A DNA stretch of 64,000 nt from Paraferrimonas haliotis (GTDB lineage: Bacteria > Pseudomonadota > Gammaproteobacteria > Enterobacterales > Shewanellaceae). The position numbers and the translations under genes are program-made. This document shows, piece after piece, positions 55,566-64,000 of the stretch (positions within the stretch are counted from its first letter, which is position 1; every line of letters begins with the position of its first letter). Where the stretch lies: positions 186,001 through 250,000 of the forward strand of contig NZ_NRRB01000002.1 of assembly GCF_002282895.1 (NCBI RefSeq), in the 5' to 3' direction. The notes beneath the pieces are model-generated. The model did no database searches. It was given only the letters and a program-made list of their open reading frames with translations, and was not told where the DNA came from.

Positions 55566-57328
55566 TAACTCACTCCTTGACTAACCGCAACCGCGGCTGG
55601 CTCTATGGCGGGGTGATGCTGCCCATCGACGTCCTCAACTAAGCGCGCAACCTCTTCCACCGTAGTGAGCCCTTGAGCTAAGAAGTCCAACGCCGATTTA
55701 GCCAAAGGAACAAAACTGGGACTGTTGTGAGCAGCTTCTGAGAAGGCCTGAGGATCGCCAATGCGCATTGCGTCCATCATGGCATCGTCTAATTCCAAAA
55801 TTTCAAACACGCCTATTCGACCGCGATAGCCGGTACCGGCACACACTTGGCAACCGGGTCCTTTGCGATAGTTACCCGTGACCTCAGCTTGTCCCGTTAC
55901 GCTTTGCAGCCAGGTACGTTCACTGGTGGTTAGGGTGTGCTCGTGGCCGCAACTAAAGCACACTTTACGCACCAGCCGTTGCGCAATAATCACCCGCAAG
56001 GCACTGGCCACCAAATACGCCGCCGCCCCCATATCCAACAGCCTTAATGCGGAAGTAATGGCATCGTTGGTGTGTAAGGTCGACAAGACAAAGTGCCCTG
56101 TTAAGGCGCCTCGAAGGCCAATATCAACGGTCTCTTTATCCCGCATTTCCCCTACCATAATGATGTCGGGATCTTGTCGTAATGAAGTTCGCAACACCTT
56201 AGAAAAGTCTAGGCCGATTTTATAATTAACCTGAACTTGATTGATGCGGGGAATTTGATACTCCACCGGATCTTCAACGGTAATAATTTTACGTTGAGCC
56301 GAATTTAACTCTGACAATACCCCATACAAGGTGGTCGTTTTACCGGATCCGGTAGGACCGGTGACCAGCAGCATGCCATTCGGTCGCTGAATGTGGCGTC
56401 GCAGTCTGGCGATCATGTCGGTAGGCATGCCTGTTTCTTCTAATGTCAGCAGGCCAACTGATTGATCTAACAAACGCATCACCACCGACTCGCCATGGGA
56501 AACCGGCATGGTTGATAAACGCACGTCAATTTTGTGCTTGTTCACTTCAATATGAAAACGACCATCCTGCGGCAAACGCTTTTCTGAAATGTCGAGACCC
56601 GCCATTAACTTAAGACGCAGCACCAGTGCTGATGCAATTTTAACCTCCGGAAGCAAGGTTTCATTAAGGTGACCATCGATACGTTGTCGAATTCTTAACG
56701 CGTTTTCCGCGGGCTCGATGTGAATATCGGACGCACGCATTTGCACGGCATCAGCAAAAATCGATTGCAACAGTTTAACTACAGTGGTTTCACTGTCGCT
56801 ATCTTCGCTGGTCAGCTGCCCCAAACTAAAACTGTCATCGGCGGCGTATTCTTCATCGAGCTGCTCCGCCATCGAAGCAATTTCATCGGTGCGGCGATAC
56901 AAATTATCGAAAGCATCTAACAATTGGTGTTCAGGAACCACCGCAATACCAAGCTTTTTCGGCTCCAGTAAACGCTCGAGATTATCGATGGCTTGTAGGT
57001 CAGCAGGGTCGGACATGGCCACCAATACGTGGTCAGGGTGAACCTCTAAAGGCAAGGCGCGATAACGCCTGGCTTGTACCTCAGGAATAAGTCGCAAGGT
57101 ATTTTGGTCGATGTTTCTGCGAGTAATATCAATAAAAGGTACTTTCAATTGCTGCGCTAAAAACGTAAGCAGTTGGTGCTCGCTAATACAACCCGAAGCA
57201 ATCAGCGTGCGCCCCAATTTGTCACCAGTTTTCTGCTGCTGTACTAACGCAGCATTCAGTTGGGCTTCTGTGATGATGTGTTCTTGAACGAGCAAATCGC
57301 CCAATCGCATTTTCAGTTTAGGCTGCAA
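55565..57328 (-). CDS. mshE: MSHA extension ATPase MshE
   Basis: Hexameric pilus-extension ATPase, 587 residues. N-terminal MshEN region has two c-di-GMP-binding motifs: RLGDLLVQEHIITEAQ from residue 8 and KLGRTLIASGCISEHQ about 30 residues on. Walker A GPTGSGKTTTLYG, Walker B-type IIMVGEMRD, and a four-Cys zinc site (CFSCGHEH and CQVCAGTG) complete it. The start is TTG at 57328: a perfect AGGAGG lies five bases before it at the end of mshN, and the next ATG would cut the first motif to its edge. Pilus extension is expected to respond to c-di-GMP. Confidence 0.95.
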   Translation of the reverse strand: MQPKLKMRLGDLLVQEHIITEAQLNAALVQQQKTGDKLGRTLIASGCISEHQLLTFLAQQLKVPFIDITRRNIDQNTLRLIPEVQARRYRALPLEVHPDHVLVAMSDPADLQAIDNLERLLEPKKLGIAVVPEHQLLDAFDNLYRRTDEIASMAEQLDEEYAADDSFSLGQLTSEDSDSETTVVKLLQSIFADAVQMRASDIHIEPAENALRIRQRIDGHLNETLLPEVKIASALVLRLKLMAGLDISEKRLPQDGRFHIEVNKHKIDVRLSTMPVSHGESVVMRLLDQSVGLLTLEETGMPTDMIARLRRHIQRPNGMLLVTGPTGSGKTTTLYGVLSELNSAQRKIITVEDPVEYQIPRINQVQVNYKIGLDFSKVLRTSLRQDPDIIMVGEMRDKETVDIGLRGALTGHFVLSTLHTNDAITSALRLLDMGAAAYLVASALRVIIAQRLVRKVCFSCGHEHTLTTSERTWLQSVTGQAEVTGNYRKGPGCQVCAGTGYRGRIGVFEILELDDAMMDAMRIGDPQAFSEAAHNSPSFVPLAKSALDFLAQGLTTVEEVARLVEDVDGQHHPAIEPAAVAVSQGVS

Positions 57329-57329
57329 A

Positions 57330-58442
57330 TCAACCTCCTAACTGGTTAATTCGGTTTAAAAGATATTGCCGCGCATCCGCCGATAATTCCGTGGCGAGCA
57401 AGGCACTTTTGTAAGCACTTAAGGCGGGTTGTGATTGCCCTTGAGAATCCAAGGCGTACCCTTTGCCAATCCACCATTTAGCCACGCTTGGTTGCAACTG
57501 TGTCAGCGCATCGAAGCTGTAAGCGGCCACATCATGATTCTGCGCGGTTTGCGCTAATTCACTCATTAAAATCAAGCCTTTTGTGTGACTTTCAGTGGCC
57601 TTCAAATTCAGTGAGACTAAGCGCTGCAAAGCTTGGCTAGGCTGTTCATTTTGCTGCAATATTCTGGCTTGTAGAATGCCAAACTGTTTTTGTTCAGGGA
57701 ATTGCAGCAAGCCTTCTTGTAAAACTTCCATGGCTCGACGCGTATCAGCAATGCCAAACAACAAGGCTGCCAATTCGTTACGAACCTGATGCTGATGCGG
57801 CTGTAATAGCAACGACTTAGAATATTCTTCACTGGCTTTTTCAAGCTCACCTTGTTGCTTCCATTGGCGTGCGCTGGCAAGTGACTTACTGGCGCGTTGT
57901 TCAGGGGTAAGCTTAACCTCTGTCAGCTGAAAAGTGGGCTTTGCAGTGACCACTGCCGCGATTGTCTGGGTTTGTTTTTGTTTAGCAGGCTCGGCTATGG
58001 CAACAACTTCAACCGCCTCTTCTTGAGATTTAGGCTCGGGCTCAGGCTTAGAATCGGCCACCTCCAAAGAAACAGGCTTTGACTGAATCGGCTCAACTTG
58101 TGCTGTAACCGAGACATCAGTCTCCTGCTCGTTTTGGTGTGCTGTCGCTGCTTCGGCTTCACCTGCTTCATTGAGCATGGTTTTAAGCGACGACGACTTT
58201 GCCTTAGTCGGCTCTACAGCCGTCGATACTGCAGGCTGTGTTGGCTCCCAACTAATCGTGAGCTTAGGCATTAATAACACCGCAAACGCCGTGCCCACTA
58301 ACGCCCCGCCAATCACCAAGCCCGACCATAAACTTTTAGAGCGAAACCAAGGCGTCGCCGGTTGATACGGTGTCATGGCAATGCCAGATTCCTCAGCACG
58401 GCGTTGATCCAACTCTTTGAGCATTTGGTTAATGACACTCAT
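57330..58442 (-). CDS. mshN: MSHA biogenesis protein MshN (TPR protein)
   Basis: 370-residue bitopic protein. Cytoplasmic N-terminus, one membrane helix near 38-57 (LVIGGALVGTAFAVLLM), a Glu/Pro/Lys-rich linker to about 165, then TPR repeats (ASARQWKQQGELEKASEEYS and on). The start overlaps mshM in ATGA. Confidence 0.9.
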   Translation of the reverse strand: MSVINQMLKELDQRRAEESGIAMTPYQPATPWFRSKSLWSGLVIGGALVGTAFAVLLMPKLTISWEPTQPAVSTAVEPTKAKSSSLKTMLNEAGEAEAATAHQNEQETDVSVTAQVEPIQSKPVSLEVADSKPEPEPKSQEEAVEVVAIAEPAKQKQTQTIAAVVTAKPTFQLTEVKLTPEQRASKSLASARQWKQQGELEKASEEYSKSLLLQPHQHQVRNELAALLFGIADTRRAMEVLQEGLLQFPEQKQFGILQARILQQNEQPSQALQRLVSLNLKATESHTKGLILMSELAQTAQNHDVAAYSFDALTQLQPSVAKWWIGKGYALDSQGQSQPALSAYKSALLATELSADARQYLLNRINQLGG

Positions 58443-59338
58443 AACATCAGCTCCTGCCAGGCCAAGTAACCCGCCGCGATCAACAACGCCATAGCCGGAA
58501 GCGCTAACCGCAGAGACCAGTGAGACAATTGCGCATCTTCGGTGTCATCTATCACCATTTGTAACTGTTTAGCGGAGACCCGTTGAGTGCCACTGCCATA
58601 AGCCAACATCATGGCTTTATGACACAGTACGTTGACCAACCTAGGAATGCCTCGCGACGCCTTAAACAAAGTCCCGATACGGCCATCGTCGAACACTTTA
58701 TCACCACGCCAACCGGCCACCTTTAATCGATGTTCAACGTAGCCGGCCACCTCGGCACGCGATAGCGCGCGCAACTGGTAAGAAAAGCCGATTCGTTGTC
58801 GTAGTTGCCGAAACTTATCTTGTTTTAGGCGAAGATCCAGCTCAGGCTGACCAAAGAGCACCACCTGCACCAATTTGCTGGTCTCGGTTTCTAAGTTAGT
58901 GAATAACCGCAGAGCTTCTAAACTTTCGTCGGGCAAAGCTTGCGCTTCATCCACCACAATAATGGCTCGCTTATTCTGCTCTGCAAGGCTTAGTAGCTTG
59001 GATTGAATCAGTTGAATCAGTTGTTGCTGATCAACGCTTGAGGTGTACTCAAGCCCCAACTCACAAGCCACCGCCCAACGCAACTCTTGTGGCGACAAAT
59101 ACGGATTAGGTAAGTAAACACAGGCGAATTGGTGCGACATATCATTGAGCAGCTTGCGGCAAATTAAGGTTTTACCCGTGCCCACTTCACCCACCACTTT
59201 TATGAATCCTTCACCGCCGGTTAGCGCCGTATGCAAAACCTGCAAGGCTTCAACATGCGGTGCCAGCCCAAAAAAGAAGCTGGTATTCGGCGTTAGCGAA
59301 AACGGCGCCTTACTGAGGCCGAAATGCTGCAAGTACAT
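58439..59338 (-). CDS. mshM: MSHA biogenesis AAA+ ATPase MshM (ExeA/GspA-like)
   Basis: 299 residues. Walker A GEVGTGKTLICRKLL near 47, Walker B AIIVVDEAQALPDE near 130, and a C-terminal membrane helix (LALPAMALLIAAGYLAW). ExeA-like ATPases help place secretins through the cell wall; MshL is the likely client. Confidence 0.94.
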   Translation of the reverse strand: MYLQHFGLSKAPFSLTPNTSFFFGLAPHVEALQVLHTALTGGEGFIKVVGEVGTGKTLICRKLLNDMSHQFACVYLPNPYLSPQELRWAVACELGLEYTSSVDQQQLIQLIQSKLLSLAEQNKRAIIVVDEAQALPDESLEALRLFTNLETETSKLVQVVLFGQPELDLRLKQDKFRQLRQRIGFSYQLRALSRAEVAGYVEHRLKVAGWRGDKVFDDGRIGTLFKASRGIPRLVNVLCHKAMMLAYGSGTQRVSAKQLQMVIDDTEDAQLSHWSLRLALPAMALLIAAGYLAWQELML

Positions 59339-59344
59339 CGATGC

Positions 59345-60994
59345 TTAACCCTCTTCTGGATACCAACGATCCAATAGCTGTTTTGAGCGCTCCAGCTCGT
59401 TTTTCCAGGTATCCACGCCCACAACCACAGGTTTCAGCAATATCACCAGCTCGGTCTTTTTAATTTGTTGAGATCGATTGGTAAATAGCTCACCCATAAA
59501 CGGAATGTCACCTAGCAAAGGAATTTTCGATTTAAGCTCTACGTTTTCAGACTTCATCAATCCACCAATCACCACAACGTCTCCAGACGCCGCTTTAATG
59601 ATGGTATCCGACTCGCGAATTTCACTTTGGGCTAATGGCAGGTTTAACTTGCTATCCGCCACGTTAATTTCTTTATTTTGCTCCTTAATGTCCACCACCG
59701 ACGGATGCACGTGCAGCAACACGTTACCTTCGTTGTCAATTTGTGGCGTAACGTCTAACGCGATGCCGCTGAAAAACGGAGTCAGCTCAACCGACGGTGT
59801 GGTAATTGGGCTGGTTCCGGTGACCGTAGTTGATGATACATCGGTTACGAAATACTCATCGGTACCCACTTTAATCACCGCTTTTTGGTTATTAGCGGCA
59901 GTAACACGAGGGCTCGACAGTACGTCCACATCGCCTTGAGTATCGAGCAAGCTGATCATGCCGGCAAAGTCATTGCCGCTGAACGTCAGGCTGGTAACCC
60001 CACCTAAAGCCTGTGATATTTGATCACCAATTTCACCCTGGGTATTCGACACCACAAAGTTGGCACTACCGCCACTGCTAATGGCCAATTTTTCCCAATG
60101 AATGCCTTGTTGATAGCCATCGGATAACGTCACCTCAATGACTTTCGCCTCCAAAATCACTTGTCTTTGCAGGTGCGATTCGGCGGTTTTAATAAACTCT
60201 CTCACCTGGCGCAGCTCGTTTGGATAAGCGCGGATGGTTACCAATCCCGCCTGAGGTGTCACCACCACCTGACGGCCGTCACTGGTGGAGCCGATAATGG
60301 ACTCTAGCGTACCTTGCAGCTCGGCCCAAAAATCGGTTTGGGTGCGGCTTTTAATAAAGGTGCCGTTAGTCTTATTGTTTTGGTTATCGTCGTTACTGGA
60401 ATTGCTGCTATTAGAGCTGTCCGAGTTATTGTTTGAATTGGAGTTATTATTATCCCGCTCGTCACTGATTCGACCCGAATTAATGCTGGTCATACTGGTG
60501 CCGTCGCGCTGCATGTACAAATAGTTCAAAGCAAAGGTTTCGGTACGCATACCGGCTGGGAACACTCGCAAAATACGGCCATCGACATTCACTTCATAGC
60601 CGTACATGTCTTGAACCACCTGCAGTGCTTCAGACAAAGTGACGCCTTTTAAGGACAATGAGATCGTGCCACTTACTTGCGGGTGCACGGCTACACTCAG
60701 TGGTGTTCCTTGAACCAAGCTTGGGAAAAATATGCGCGCATCCAAGTCGTTAGCAGAAACATCGAAACGACGTTCACTGGCAACGCTGCCACCTAAACGA
60801 TTCAATACACTTTCACCTGCCAATTCTTTTTCAAGACTGGAGGGTAAGCTTGGCGGTGGCGCTGCAGCGGTTTGCTGTTGTTGCTGAGCTTGATTAATGG
60901 CTTCTTTTGAGGCTTCAGGGTTAGGCCGATCCGTTGTTTGGCATCCCAATAAAAACACCATCAACAGCGGCGCAGTGGATTTCACCAGTGTCAT
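59345..60994 (-). CDS. mshL: MSHA secretin MshL
   Basis: Outer-membrane secretin through which the pilus passes, 549 residues. Lipobox LLGC with Cys18 makes it a lipoprotein, so it may not need a separate pilotin. STN-like and N-domains lead to an Asn/Ser run (about residues 175-212) not expected in a folded domain. The C-terminal secretin core includes VVVIGGLMKSENVELKSKIPLLGDIPFMG. It follows mshK by 21 bases. Confidence 0.94.
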   Translation of the reverse strand: MTLVKSTAPLLMVFLLGCQTTDRPNPEASKEAINQAQQQQQTAAAPPPSLPSSLEKELAGESVLNRLGGSVASERRFDVSANDLDARIFFPSLVQGTPLSVAVHPQVSGTISLSLKGVTLSEALQVVQDMYGYEVNVDGRILRVFPAGMRTETFALNYLYMQRDGTSMTSINSGRISDERDNNNSNSNNNSDSSNSSNSSNDDNQNNKTNGTFIKSRTQTDFWAELQGTLESIIGSTSDGRQVVVTPQAGLVTIRAYPNELRQVREFIKTAESHLQRQVILEAKVIEVTLSDGYQQGIHWEKLAISSGGSANFVVSNTQGEIGDQISQALGGVTSLTFSGNDFAGMISLLDTQGDVDVLSSPRVTAANNQKAVIKVGTDEYFVTDVSSTTVTGTSPITTPSVELTPFFSGIALDVTPQIDNEGNVLLHVHPSVVDIKEQNKEINVADSKLNLPLAQSEIRESDTIIKAASGDVVVIGGLMKSENVELKSKIPLLGDIPFMGELFTNRSQQIKKTELVILLKPVVVGVDTWKNELERSKQLLDRWYPEEG

Positions 60995-61015
60995 ATTATT
61001 TGCTTCCCCAATTCC

Positions 61016-61342
61016 CTAGTTATCGACGACTGCTGTAAATAAGGTCAATACCCGACCATTATCCAAGCTGACTTGATTTTTATTAATGCGATTAATTCTT
61101 GCCGAGCCCACTTGCTGGCCCAGCTTATACGATTTGTTATTAATAATGGCCACTCGCTGCGAGCCCACTTCTACAATAGCGTTTAACGTTAGTGACTGGC
61201 TGCGTACCGTACTCGAGTGCGATGACTGACCATAACCAAACGCCGGCTTGGTTGGGTCTTTTAGCGTGGCACTCGCCGCTTCAAAGGAGAGCATCAATAT
61301 CGCGATGGCCGTGAGTTTAAGTAATGATTTAATTGGCAACAC
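61016..61342 (-). CDS. mshK: MSHA biogenesis protein MshK
   Basis: Small PilP-like periplasmic protein of about 108 residues, with signal peptide (LTAIAILMLSFEAASA) and mature start TLKDPTKPAFG. I chose GTG at 61342, which has AAGGAG seven bases before it; the alternative GTG at 61369 lacks this. It overlaps mshJ by 14 bases. Confidence 0.85.
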   Translation of the reverse strand: MLPIKSLLKLTAIAILMLSFEAASATLKDPTKPAFGYGQSSHSSTVRSQSLTLNAIVEVGSQRVAIINNKSYKLGQQVGSARINRINKNQVSLDNGRVLTLFTAVVDN

Positions 61343-62021
61343 GAATAAACTCCTTATCCAAGCTAACACTGTATACTTCTATTTCCATCTCTGCTTTTGG
61401 ATGGCTCAGCACTCGGTAGTTCAACCCGTACCAATACAAATTTTCCGGCAAAGCTTCCACTTCAGAGAGAAACTTCAACAAGGAAAAATAATCGCCAACT
61501 AACGTCAATTTGATGCCGTGGGAATATAAATCCAATGCCGCACCAGGCGCTGGTTCAGAGGCCTCGTCGGTTTCCGCCGACGCCGTTAAGCTGGTGGCAT
61601 CAAGTATCGACGTTGGCGGTAGAGTTTGCAGCGCCGTCAGTTTTACCCCTTTAGCCTTGCTGAGAACGCTGGCCAATAGCTCAGGCATGTACTGTGGCTC
61701 AACCATGTCAATCATTTCGGATTGCAGTTGCTCCTCTAACGCCTGAGATTTGGCTTCAATGGATTTAAGCTTGTTTTCAAATGGCGTGTTTGGGTTTTGG
61801 TTAAGGCGCAACTCAAAGGCTTGCGATTGTTGCTCAAGCAACGCGGTTTCATTCAAGGCACTGTCGATGCGTTTTTGCTCGTCAAACAGCTTGGTGGTTT
61901 GGGTATCGATGGCCGACAAACCAATGGCAAAAATTAGCACCGCAACGCTTAAGCCAATGAGCCCTCGTTCGCGCTGGCTTAAGCCATCGAACTTTTGTCG
62001 GTATTCATTAACGATGCTCAT
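61329..62021 (-). CDS. mshJ: MSHA biogenesis protein MshJ (PilO-like)
   Basis: 230 residues: cytoplasmic N-terminus, one membrane helix near 22-39 (LIGLSVAVLIFAIGLSAI), a coiled coil, then a PilO-like ferredoxin fold (LYSHGIKLTLVGDYFSLLKF). ATGA overlap with the PilN-like gene before it. Confidence 0.9.
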   Translation of the reverse strand: MSIVNEYRQKFDGLSQRERGLIGLSVAVLIFAIGLSAIDTQTTKLFDEQKRIDSALNETALLEQQSQAFELRLNQNPNTPFENKLKSIEAKSQALEEQLQSEMIDMVEPQYMPELLASVLSKAKGVKLTALQTLPPTSILDATSLTASAETDEASEPAPGAALDLYSHGIKLTLVGDYFSLLKFLSEVEALPENLYWYGLNYRVLSHPKAEMEIEVYSVSLDKEFIRVAN

Positions 62022-62614
62022 TGGCCAGCCTCCTTGTCAACACTGGTTAACTCGAATACTAGCCCTCTATGATCTTTTGATTCCATCGAAATACTGGAAA
62101 AACCCACGCCCTGCAAGCTACTGGCACTGCTGAGCTGGTCTATCCACAACGGCAGACTTTGACCACTGCTTGCCACCCCTTCAAAGCGAAAATGACCTTC
62201 GCTGGCATAGATTTCAGTGAGCCATAAATCTTTTCGGTGTACCGAGGCCAAATCCGTAAGTAATCCAGAAAAACCTTGACTGGCAAGCGCCGAACGATCG
62301 CTTAATTCTCGAATGAGCAATTGCTGTAGCTCTAATTGGCGTTCTTTTCGATTGACTAACTCCACCAGTTTTTCAGAAGGCTTGTGCGCTACCAGCTGCT
62401 CTTTAAGTTGTGCATGACGTTGCTGCACTTGCTCGAATTTAAGCTGAGCCATTTTGCGCTCTTCTTGCGCTTTGAGTACCTGCCAATTAACCAATACGTA
62501 TATCAACACCAGCAAGAACACACTGGCTATCGCAGCAAGTATCATGCGGTCAAAACTGAGCCTGAGTGGTTTTGGAAAAAGGTCTGGAGTAACTAAGTTA
62601 ATACGGGATTTCAT
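62018..62614 (-). CDS. PilN-like MSHA alignment protein
   Basis: 198 residues with a short N-terminal segment (RINLVTPDLFPKPLRLSFDR), a membrane helix (MILAAIASVFLLVLIYVLV), a coiled coil and a ferredoxin-like end. RINL near the N-terminus is the PilN motif that docks into PilM-like proteins, here MshI. In Shewanella-type loci an equivalent gene sits between mshI and mshJ. ATGA junctions on both sides. Confidence 0.82.
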   Translation of the reverse strand: MKSRINLVTPDLFPKPLRLSFDRMILAAIASVFLLVLIYVLVNWQVLKAQEERKMAQLKFEQVQQRHAQLKEQLVAHKPSEKLVELVNRKERQLELQQLLIRELSDRSALASQGFSGLLTDLASVHRKDLWLTEIYASEGHFRFEGVASSGQSLPLWIDQLSSASSLQGVGFSSISMESKDHRGLVFELTSVDKEAGQ

Positions 62615-63495
62615 GACAACCCCTCCCGTTGCAGTTCCATGAGCGCCATCTTAGCCATAGCCTGAGACACATTGTCGTTTGCGACTTGCTTAACGGGCTG
62701 AGAAAAATTCTGACTGAGCAAGGGTTGTAACACGTCACCATTATCGTCTAATAACAGCTCTATGCTGCTCACGGCAGACAGTCGACTTTGTGCTTCGAAG
62801 AAATCCATTGAACGTTGAATTTCTAAGGTTAACCGTTGTGCTGTTTCGGCCGCGACCGTCTCTCCACTGATCTGCAATTGCTGTTCAAAACCACGCAGTC
62901 TGCGTTGCATGTACAGCTCACCTTGTTTAATGACAGTCAGTAGAAGCTCGTGACCAGTATGCTGACTGAGTAAGAGCTTGGCCGTTTCGTCGCCACTGAA
63001 CAGGTTACTTAAGGCTATCTCTTCTACCAAAATATGACTTATGGTGATGGATTGTGCTTTGGCATCGAGCAGCAGCCGTTGCAGCCAAGAACGACTTACC
63101 ACCACCACATTGATTTTGTTGGATACGGTTTCTGGGGGAATAAAGTAGTCATAATGAATATCACTGACATCCAGTTGTACCAGATCTTTGATTAACCACA
63201 ATAGCGATTGATGCAGCTCATCATTGGGTACATTAGGGCGCTCCACCGTAACCACTTCATAATGCGGCGGTGCTAAAACCAATGCCGCTTCAACTTTACC
63301 CATTCGCTCTCGAAGTGCGGCGAACGCTGGCTGAAAATCTTGATCCACCACCTGTACCTGCTCAACGATTTGAGGGGCGTCGGTTGTAGGCGCGAGGTAC
63401 CCAGTTAAATGATCGTCACTCAAAAACAAACCGGCTTGTTGAGTCGGACCAGAGCGCTCCCAAAACTTTAACTTCTGCAACAAAGCTTTATCCAT
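62611..63495 (-). CDS. mshI: MSHA biogenesis protein MshI (PilM-like)
   Basis: First gene of the MSHA locus, 294 residues. PilM-like actin-fold protein with the start MDKALLQKLKFWERSG. It lacks a membrane helix, so it should be a cytoplasmic partner of the PilN-like protein. It is transcribed divergently from the gene at 63562, with a 66 bp AT-rich spacer that must hold the promoters of both. Confidence 0.92.
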   Translation of the reverse strand: MDKALLQKLKFWERSGPTQQAGLFLSDDHLTGYLAPTTDAPQIVEQVQVVDQDFQPAFAALRERMGKVEAALVLAPPHYEVVTVERPNVPNDELHQSLLWLIKDLVQLDVSDIHYDYFIPPETVSNKINVVVVSRSWLQRLLLDAKAQSITISHILVEEIALSNLFSGDETAKLLLSQHTGHELLLTVIKQGELYMQRRLRGFEQQLQISGETVAAETAQRLTLEIQRSMDFFEAQSRLSAVSSIELLLDDNGDVLQPLLSQNFSQPVKQVANDNVSQAMAKMALMELQREGLS

Positions 63496-63561
63496 AAGCT
63501 GTCACAAACTCCCAATAAATTGTTATGTGTTATTATCTTGTGATTATTATTTCGTACTAAA

Positions 63562-64000
63562 ATGAGTGCCCAATTGCTTAATAATGATTGTTTTTTTGAG
63601 CTATCTCAACCTTCTTTGCTCACCAGAATAACCCATCCAGCGCTGAATTCCCACAATGTTAGCCTATGGTTAAAACGGGACGATTTAATTCACAACTGGG
63701 TATCCGGAAATAAATATCGAAAATTGAAATACCATTTACGCCATGCCGCTCAACAAGGAAACCAGGGGATCGTCAGTTTTGGCGGTGCTTTTTCAAATCA
63801 TTTGCACGCCGTCGCCGCCATTACCAAAGCCAACGGGTTGTATTCGGTTGGCATTATAAGAGGTGAATACGACCCGAATAATCCAACCTTATTGCAACTG
63901 CAAAAACTGGGCATGAAGCTTCATTTTGTATCGCGGCAACACTATCGACAACGGCATTTAGCCGAATATCAGCAAACCTGGCAGCAACGATATCCCGACG
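63562..64000 (+). CDS. PLP-dependent deaminase/D-cysteine desulfhydrase family protein, N-terminal part (cut by window edge)
   Basis: The frame is open from the ATG at 63562 to the window end (146 codons) with no stop. It has the start-region SLWLKRDDLIHNWVSGNKYRKLKYH, written here only as KRDDLIH and SGNKYRKLKYH, where the Lys of NKYRK is the expected PLP Schiff-base residue, and GGAFSNHLHAVAA. This is the ACC deaminase/D-cysteine desulfhydrase fold (TrpB-like). Substrate cannot be told from this part. It occupies the position where Vibrio-type loci have mshH. Confidence 0.85.
   Translation, partial: MSAQLLNNDCFFELSQPSLLTRITHPALNSHNVSLWLKRDDLIHNWVSGNKYRKLKYHLRHAAQQGNQGIVSFGGAFSNHLHAVAAITKANGLYSVGIIRGEYDPNNPTLLQLQKLGMKLHFVSRQHYRQRHLAEYQQTWQQRYPD

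Noticed and set aside
59478-59939. 153-residue plus-strand frame opposite mshL
   Set aside because: Antisense to the secretin core, no supporting features.
60365-60470. Possible frameshift or assembly error in the Asn/Ser-rich part of mshL
   Set aside because: The frame is continuous on both sides with conserved secretin sequence, so it is an in-frame low-complexity insert.

Overview
The window is a 64 kb piece of a gammaproteobacterial chromosome. Gene content and order point to a marine, Shewanella-like member of the Alteromonadales: djlA-murU-amgK divergent from lptD-surA-pdxA-rsmA-apaG-apaH, maf-rng-yhdP-nit-tldD downstream of mreBCD, and a full MSHA type IV pilus locus next to mre. Genus is an inference from order and protein motifs only. 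There are no rRNA or tRNA genes, no CRISPR array and no insertion sequence that I can see.

Layout: 1-5 kb holds the 3' part of rapA, a DUF4136 lipoprotein, a yiaVW-type membrane-fusion pair and purT. 5-15.5 kb is envelope and housekeeping: a small outer-membrane barrel, djlA, the MurU/AmgK cell-wall recycling pair, then lptD, surA, pdxA, rsmA, apaG, apaH and convergent folA. 15.6-18.9 kb is an AT-rich accessory patch with a frameshifted secreted-protein gene, a PH-domain membrane protein, a tiny membrane protein, a 35-bp-arm inverted repeat, a lipoprotein and a secreted phospholipase A2-like protein. 19-24 kb has obgE, rpmA, rplU divergent from ispB, then mdh divergent from argR. 24-30.5 kb has a DyP peroxidase, a gamma-glutamyltransferase-like enzyme and an FbpABC ferric-iron transporter behind a probable Fur box. 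30.6-32.4 kb is glnK-amtB with a readable sigma-54 promoter and two NtrC enhancer sites. 32.4-43.5 kb, all on the minus strand, is mreBCD-maf-rng-yhdP-nit1-tldD-arfB.

From 43.7 to 63.5 kb one long minus-strand locus encodes a complete MSHA pilus machine in the order mshI, a PilN-like gene, mshJ, K, L, M, N, E, G, F, B, four tandem MshA-type pilins, then mshC, D, O, P, Q. The assembly genes are tightly overlapped (ATGA and TAATG junctions). The pilin genes are instead separated by 40-230 bp gaps, three of them with intrinsic terminators, as expected for highly and perhaps separately expressed subunits. MshE keeps the two MshEN motifs that bind c-di-GMP in Vibrio, and MshQ is a very large tip-type protein with a lectin-like domain. 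The window ends in a divergent PLP enzyme of the ACC deaminase/D-cysteine desulfhydrase family, cut by the edge.

The most notable points are the four-pilin MSHA array, the accessory patch with its long inverted repeat and phospholipase-lipoprotein pair, the frameshift at a C-run, and several well-resolved regulatory sites (NtrC/sigma-54, ARG box, Fur box, an mreB-mreC attenuator).
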